Below, in pieces: positions 61,201 to 64,000 of a DNA stretch of 64,000 nt. Each line of letters opens with the position of its first letter. Positions within the stretch are counted from its first letter, which is position 1. Origin of the DNA: a virus; IMG/VR virus record IMGVR_UViG_3300034284_001491, positions 1 to 64,000 of that record; one strand, written 5' to 3'. The notes below the pieces were generated by a model. It made no database searches. It was not told the origin of the DNA and worked only from the letters and a program-made list of their open reading frames with translations. The position numbers were made by a program, and so were the translations under genes.

Positions 61201-64000
61201 TAAAAATATAATGTCAGATTATGAGCAAACAATTGGTATAAAGGAAAAAGAAGAGGCTAAAGCTAAAGCTGAAGAAGAAAAGAAAAAAGAGGAGGAAGCT
61301 AAAAAAGAAGCAGAGGAGGAAAAGAAAGCTGCACAAAAAGTTGAAACAGATGTACTTGCAGGTCTTGATAGTAAAACAATTAAAGAATTAAGAGATGCTT
61401 ATAATGATATTGAAAGAGATGATAAAGAATCATTTGAAGAATTCTTAGATTCTCCTCAAGCACAAAGAATTATAGCTGCAGCTAAACGTGGTAAAGAACC
61501 TGAAGAAAAATCAGGTAAACAACCACCTCCTACATCTACAGAAAAAGTACCATTTAATGGAATTGAAACTACTGAGTTTAATATTCCAGGAGTTAGTATG
61601 GAAGGATTTACTATTGATGGTAATTATTATAATGTATTGAGTCATTACGGTAGAGCTAAAACATTAGTAAATATTAATGGTGTTATAGTACCTTTTTATC
61701 TAACATCTGGATCAGGTGGAAAAGGTCTTATACCTGGTTGGTATCCTTTTGGAGGAATTGGTGAAGATGGTTGGCTAAATAAAACAGGAAAAGCTGATAT
61801 GGAATCTTATTACTCAAGACTTATTGGTCAAGAGAATGCTGATTTACTTAAAGCTGTAGCTGCTAAACTTAATGAACAGTATGGTACAGATCCTGAAGTT
61901 TTTAAAAATCCAGATGCAGATCCTACAACAACAGAAAAACCTATAAGTAGTTTATCAGATAAAACAGAAGAATACATTAATAGTAAACTTCCTTTTACAC
62001 CAACATCTAATCGAACTGCAGAGACACTCAAAAACTTTGAAAGTAATATGACAAAGTTGGGAGAAGCTCTTACTAATGCAAGAACTACTACTCCTACCTC
62101 TACGGAAGCAGCTCCTACTACTACAGATCCTAAATCTGATATAGAAAGAAGAAAAAAAGAATCTTTAAATTCTATTGTAGAAAGTTACGATAAAGGAACT
62201 GATTTAACTATAGGTAAAGCAATAATTACTAAATCAGATGGCACTAAAGAATCAATATCTGATTTAAAAGATGTTGTTACAACTGGAGATCCATTTCAAA
62301 GATTAAAAGATAAAATAGAAGCCATATATAAACAAGAATTAGATGCTTTAGAAGGTAAAGGTACTAAAGTAGAAACAAATCTTAGTGCTAATATTGATCC
62401 TCCTAATGAAGGAGTAGAAGAAGAATTAACTCCTGAAGAATTAGATATACTTACAGATTTAGAACCTAAATCACCATTCTCAGAATTAGATCCTCTATAT
62501 TCTGCAGATGAATTTATTCTAACAGAAGATGGTAAATTCTATTTTAATCAAAACAATCCTAAACAAAAAGCAAAACGTGTATCAGAATTAAAACCTGAAT
62601 TTAAAAAAACACCAAGTAATAAAATTCAAGTTGAAATTGCTGCAGAAAGAGGAAATATAATTGACTTTTTGATTAGAAGATTTTTTGAAAATAGACTAAC
62701 AGCAGATAATGTTGATAATGCAGCAGCAGCATATAGAAAAGCATATGGAAAAAGAAAATTAAATTTTGATCCAAATTTCTTTACAGATCTATATAAAAAC
62801 TTTGAGACAATTAAATCAGAATTTGATTCAAAGGGTTGGACTATTGTATCTAATTTACCAACACTATTTGGTGTATTAGGTAAAGATCTTTATGCTGGAA
62901 CTACAGATTTATTAGCAAAAGATAAAGATGGTAATTATTTTATAATTGACCTTAAGACATCTAGTCAAAGTCGTAGAAATGATTATGAAAAACAATTACT
63001 TGGTGAAAGTAATTACGGATATAGCACTGCTGATAGAATTCAACAGAATGCATATAGAGAACTTCTTAAACAAAGAACTGGTATTGAGGTAAAAGGATTA
63101 TATATCCTACCTATAATTATAGAAGGTCAAGTTGGAAAAATATCTGGTAAATTTACATCTAGTAGAATTGATAGTTCTCCCACTGAAGGAAATCTATTAC
63201 AGATAGATATGTCTAAAACTATCTATGAGATAGTTCCAGATAAATTTACATTTCCAGAAACTAATGTTCCAGAATTTCCTGTATCTAATTTAATTGTTGG
63301 TAAGATTGTATATGCATCACCTGGTTTAGGTAAATCTAGATTAGTATCACAATATCCTAATCAATTTGCTGATATGGATCAATTACTTGCTGATGAATTT
63401 AATGCAGCAGGCTACACTGGATTTACAGCAGATAATGTAGGATCTAAAGTATTTGAATTATATAAAGGACAAGACTTTGATTCTATAGATGAGATAGTAA
63501 ATAATATCTATAGAAAAGCATTTGATAGAGCGAGAGAAATGACTAAAACTGGTGTTACAGTTTTAACAGGTAGTAGTAGATTCCTCTCAGGAAGAGGAAG
63601 TAATAGATATGTAGATGTTGCAATTAAAGCAGATTCTGATACTCTTATAAAAGATCAGATGAAAGCTAAAAATCCAACTATGTCTGAATCAGAAATTGAT
63701 AGTCTAGTTAGTAGAGTTAGACAAACTGAGGATAAAGCAAAAATATTAATTGAAGTGGATAATGCAGGTTTCTTAAACTTTATACAAGGAAACATTAATC
63801 TATCTCCATTAATTGCAAAAGCTAATTCAAATAAAGAAATAATGGCAATTGAAAAGTTAATTCCAATCACTGTTTCTGATGAAGATTTAGCTAACTTTAC
63901 TGCAAAGAATAAACTAATGCAAGACAGGCAAAAAATGTTTAAAGAACTTCAGCCTGGAGATTTAGTTGAACTAAGTATAAATGATGGTAAAAATACTGTT
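58223..64000 (+). CDS. Giant cargo protein with nuclease and P-loop motifs, 3' end outside window
   Basis: An uninterrupted frame of 1926 codons runs off the window. Residues ~125-245 are Gly/Ala-rich and hydrophobic (LAAGAFVDSATSLGR, VANFMVNTGFTVGM, LIAGASLLLAP), reminiscent of membrane-inserting ejection proteins. Helical regions follow, with an extremely charged coiled coil near 1006-1040. Residues ~1150-1190 carry PFYLTSGSGGKGLIPGWYPF followed by IGEDGWLNK, an unassigned conserved-looking domain. A PD-(D/E)XK core is at D1562 (AGTTDLLA) and IID1576-L-K1578 with QQNAYREL after it. A Walker A, ASPGLGKS, is at 1698-1705, followed by DMDQLL. Likely injected enzyme; no polymerase motif seen here. 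Confidence 0.7.
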   Translation, partial: MENILDSTQGSISPELFDFYDKSFMVNGDPNLENILPSSNPDNNTGDNVNNLITQLNNNNKVFQNRVTNIQDSFNDPFKEVKMYGFNPSFKGLNMDRYDDKELGFDPFRDNEKFYNENTSIFYDYGRAFNGMGRLAAGAFVDSATSLGRMIQGDFDVSPEFALDSERIMAETMSTKSGFLPGVANFMVNTGFTVGMLAEMVVEEGLIAGASLLLAPESGGASLGGGAYLAALRAQMGATRIASAWKGMGALKKALTNLDDVNEARRYFTQFGKGTVDFLNPLRNTTDLFADGNKLKGLGQMAAVSKGFGAFFRDVRDINRSLSEARLEGGFVQNKMFEDLVNEHIERTGKEPTESELQGIKNMAHTAGMTTQLINLPVIHYTNNIAFGNLSRPLTKFIGGANDLRFLKGKFGWVGDTFQELDKGFIQSTRRSLNPRNISRNSLNYFSANLAEGLQEVFQEATAVATEDYYKNLYFNENSIARKMNELSWLDSYGKGIGAQMSGQGLEVFASGFFMGGLMNTVSKNLFKTIDYVHESVNDRRLEARAKKDPEFKIEYEKQKADKQQRITQAKKDLVEGINALYQDPNKLFAPDLENLTAQEILDRKIRAAGANNDRKFLIDFTDESFFKHVETALRVGKFESLIDRIEGRLKLNDDELAQAMNVKDGAAARARLEVSIDRAKEIKRRFDLAPKNPIDLSKFNSSFFNKNKATEEEYYQARIYSKAFDDAVNDMIFSQVSFDRKLERMRNITGDFAKINILADAPAAPLMHLFGASNMMTEIELLMSEIQALDPTDEKNKKTIEEKTSLLNKLNTLAETIDDFTEYDRETRTNEEMAGDDIQNPKYAEAIRKAFGEYMEEYAKVNKTYIKADNLDNAFDLLYDYYRLDVDADRLSKSVAVVSSPSFINDEASRKFRALKNTYDNRKSYIQKSVDKFFELIGLNDVFSKLKDLDVAVHPQEALAFNLAQGNYKIKRFVNAKTLEEIKESDPLMEKIKNIMSDYEQTIGIKEKEEAKAKAEEEKKKEEEAKKEAEEEKKAAQKVETDVLAGLDSKTIKELRDAYNDIERDDKESFEEFLDSPQAQRIIAAAKRGKEPEEKSGKQPPPTSTEKVPFNGIETTEFNIPGVSMEGFTIDGNYYNVLSHYGRAKTLVNINGVIVPFYLTSGSGGKGLIPGWYPFGGIGEDGWLNKTGKADMESYYSRLIGQENADLLKAVAAKLNEQYGTDPEVFKNPDADPTTTEKPISSLSDKTEEYINSKLPFTPTSNRTAETLKNFESNMTKLGEALTNARTTTPTSTEAAPTTTDPKSDIERRKKESLNSIVESYDKGTDLTIGKAIITKSDGTKESISDLKDVVTTGDPFQRLKDKIEAIYKQELDALEGKGTKVETNLSANIDPPNEGVEEELTPEELDILTDLEPKSPFSELDPLYSADEFILTEDGKFYFNQNNPKQKAKRVSELKPEFKKTPSNKIQVEIAAERGNIIDFLIRRFFENRLTADNVDNAAAAYRKAYGKRKLNFDPNFFTDLYKNFETIKSEFDSKGWTIVSNLPTLFGVLGKDLYAGTTDLLAKDKDGNYFIIDLKTSSQSRRNDYEKQLLGESNYGYSTADRIQQNAYRELLKQRTGIEVKGLYILPIIIEGQVGKISGKFTSSRIDSSPTEGNLLQIDMSKTIYEIVPDKFTFPETNVPEFPVSNLIVGKIVYASPGLGKSRLVSQYPNQFADMDQLLADEFNAAGYTGFTADNVGSKVFELYKGQDFDSIDEIVNNIYRKAFDRAREMTKTGVTVLTGSSRFLSGRGSNRYVDVAIKADSDTLIKDQMKAKNPTMSESEIDSLVSRVRQTEDKAKILIEVDNAGFLNFIQGNINLSPLIAKANSNKEIMAIEKLIPITVSDEDLANFTAKNKLMQDRQKMFKELQPGDLVELSINDGKNTV

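Noticed and set aside
1-64000. CRISPR array, insertion sequence or integrase
   Set aside because: No regularly spaced repeats, no transposase or integrase motifs and no terminal inverted repeats were found.
37598-64000. Virion RNA polymerase
   Set aside because: Expected in this phage group, but no DxDxD-type catalytic motif was seen in the giant genes of this window; it probably lies further right.

Overview
The window is an AT-rich (roughly 30% G+C by eye), densely packed piece of a tailed double-stranded DNA phage. Its gene content and order fit a crAss-like podovirus (Crassvirales) infecting a Bacteroidota host. The evidence is the order TerL, portal, acidic scaffold-like protein, major capsid protein, connector-type proteins, tail tubular protein, a very large tail-stabilisation-like protein, then a run of giant virion proteins; fibre domains of a style common in Bacteroidota; and TAnnTTTG-like promoter boxes of the Bacteroides type. 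TAA, TAG and TGA all end genes here, so no stop-codon reassignment is seen.

Layout. Positions 1-942 hold the end of a leftward block of small unknown genes; three of these starts are preceded by an identical 16-bp element. Positions 943-1240 are a divergent intergenic region with a GC-rich, strongly self-complementary 77-nt segment. The rightward block starts with a small gene and a GroES-like co-chaperonin (1241-1738) that ends at a terminator. Positions 1821-10729 are a tail-fibre/receptor-binding cassette, followed by a GH24 endolysin and another terminator (11226-11256). Positions 11308-20808 form a compact operon of small proteins, a PD-(D/E)XK nuclease, a PhoH-like ATPase, TerL and portal. 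Scaffold-like and capsid genes follow (20869-23756), between strong terminators.

Positions 23849-27376 hold structural genes, including three consecutive tiny lysine-rich proteins. Positions 27466-33800 are a second fibre cassette (cysteine-rich coiled-coil, collagen-like and fibronectin-like proteins). Positions 33916-37608 hold an HTH-metallophosphoesterase, two connector-type proteins including the tail tubular candidate, and a small zincin. Positions 37598-64000 are five long genes plus the start of a sixth: tail stabilisation, a 2007-aa multi-enzyme protein, a 1728-aa modular protein, two probable cargo/ejection proteins, and a giant open-ended protein with nuclease and P-loop motifs.

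How it works together. The GroES-like protein may help host GroEL fold virion proteins. TerL and portal package DNA into the MCP shell, with PhoH, nuclease and phosphoesterase as possible DNA-handling helpers. Connector, tail tubular and tail-stabilisation proteins build the short tail, and the two fibre cassettes supply host recognition. The giant proteins are probably packaged cargo injected with the DNA; they carry cell-wall-cleaving and nucleic-acid enzyme motifs. A short recurring linear motif, roughly L-x-K-[AFY]-x-x-(A)-G-[EG] next to Gly-Gly, links several of these proteins and is the most intriguing unexplained pattern. The virion RNA polymerase expected in such phages was not seen and probably lies to the right of the window. 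All functional calls are from reading sequence; no database search was possible.
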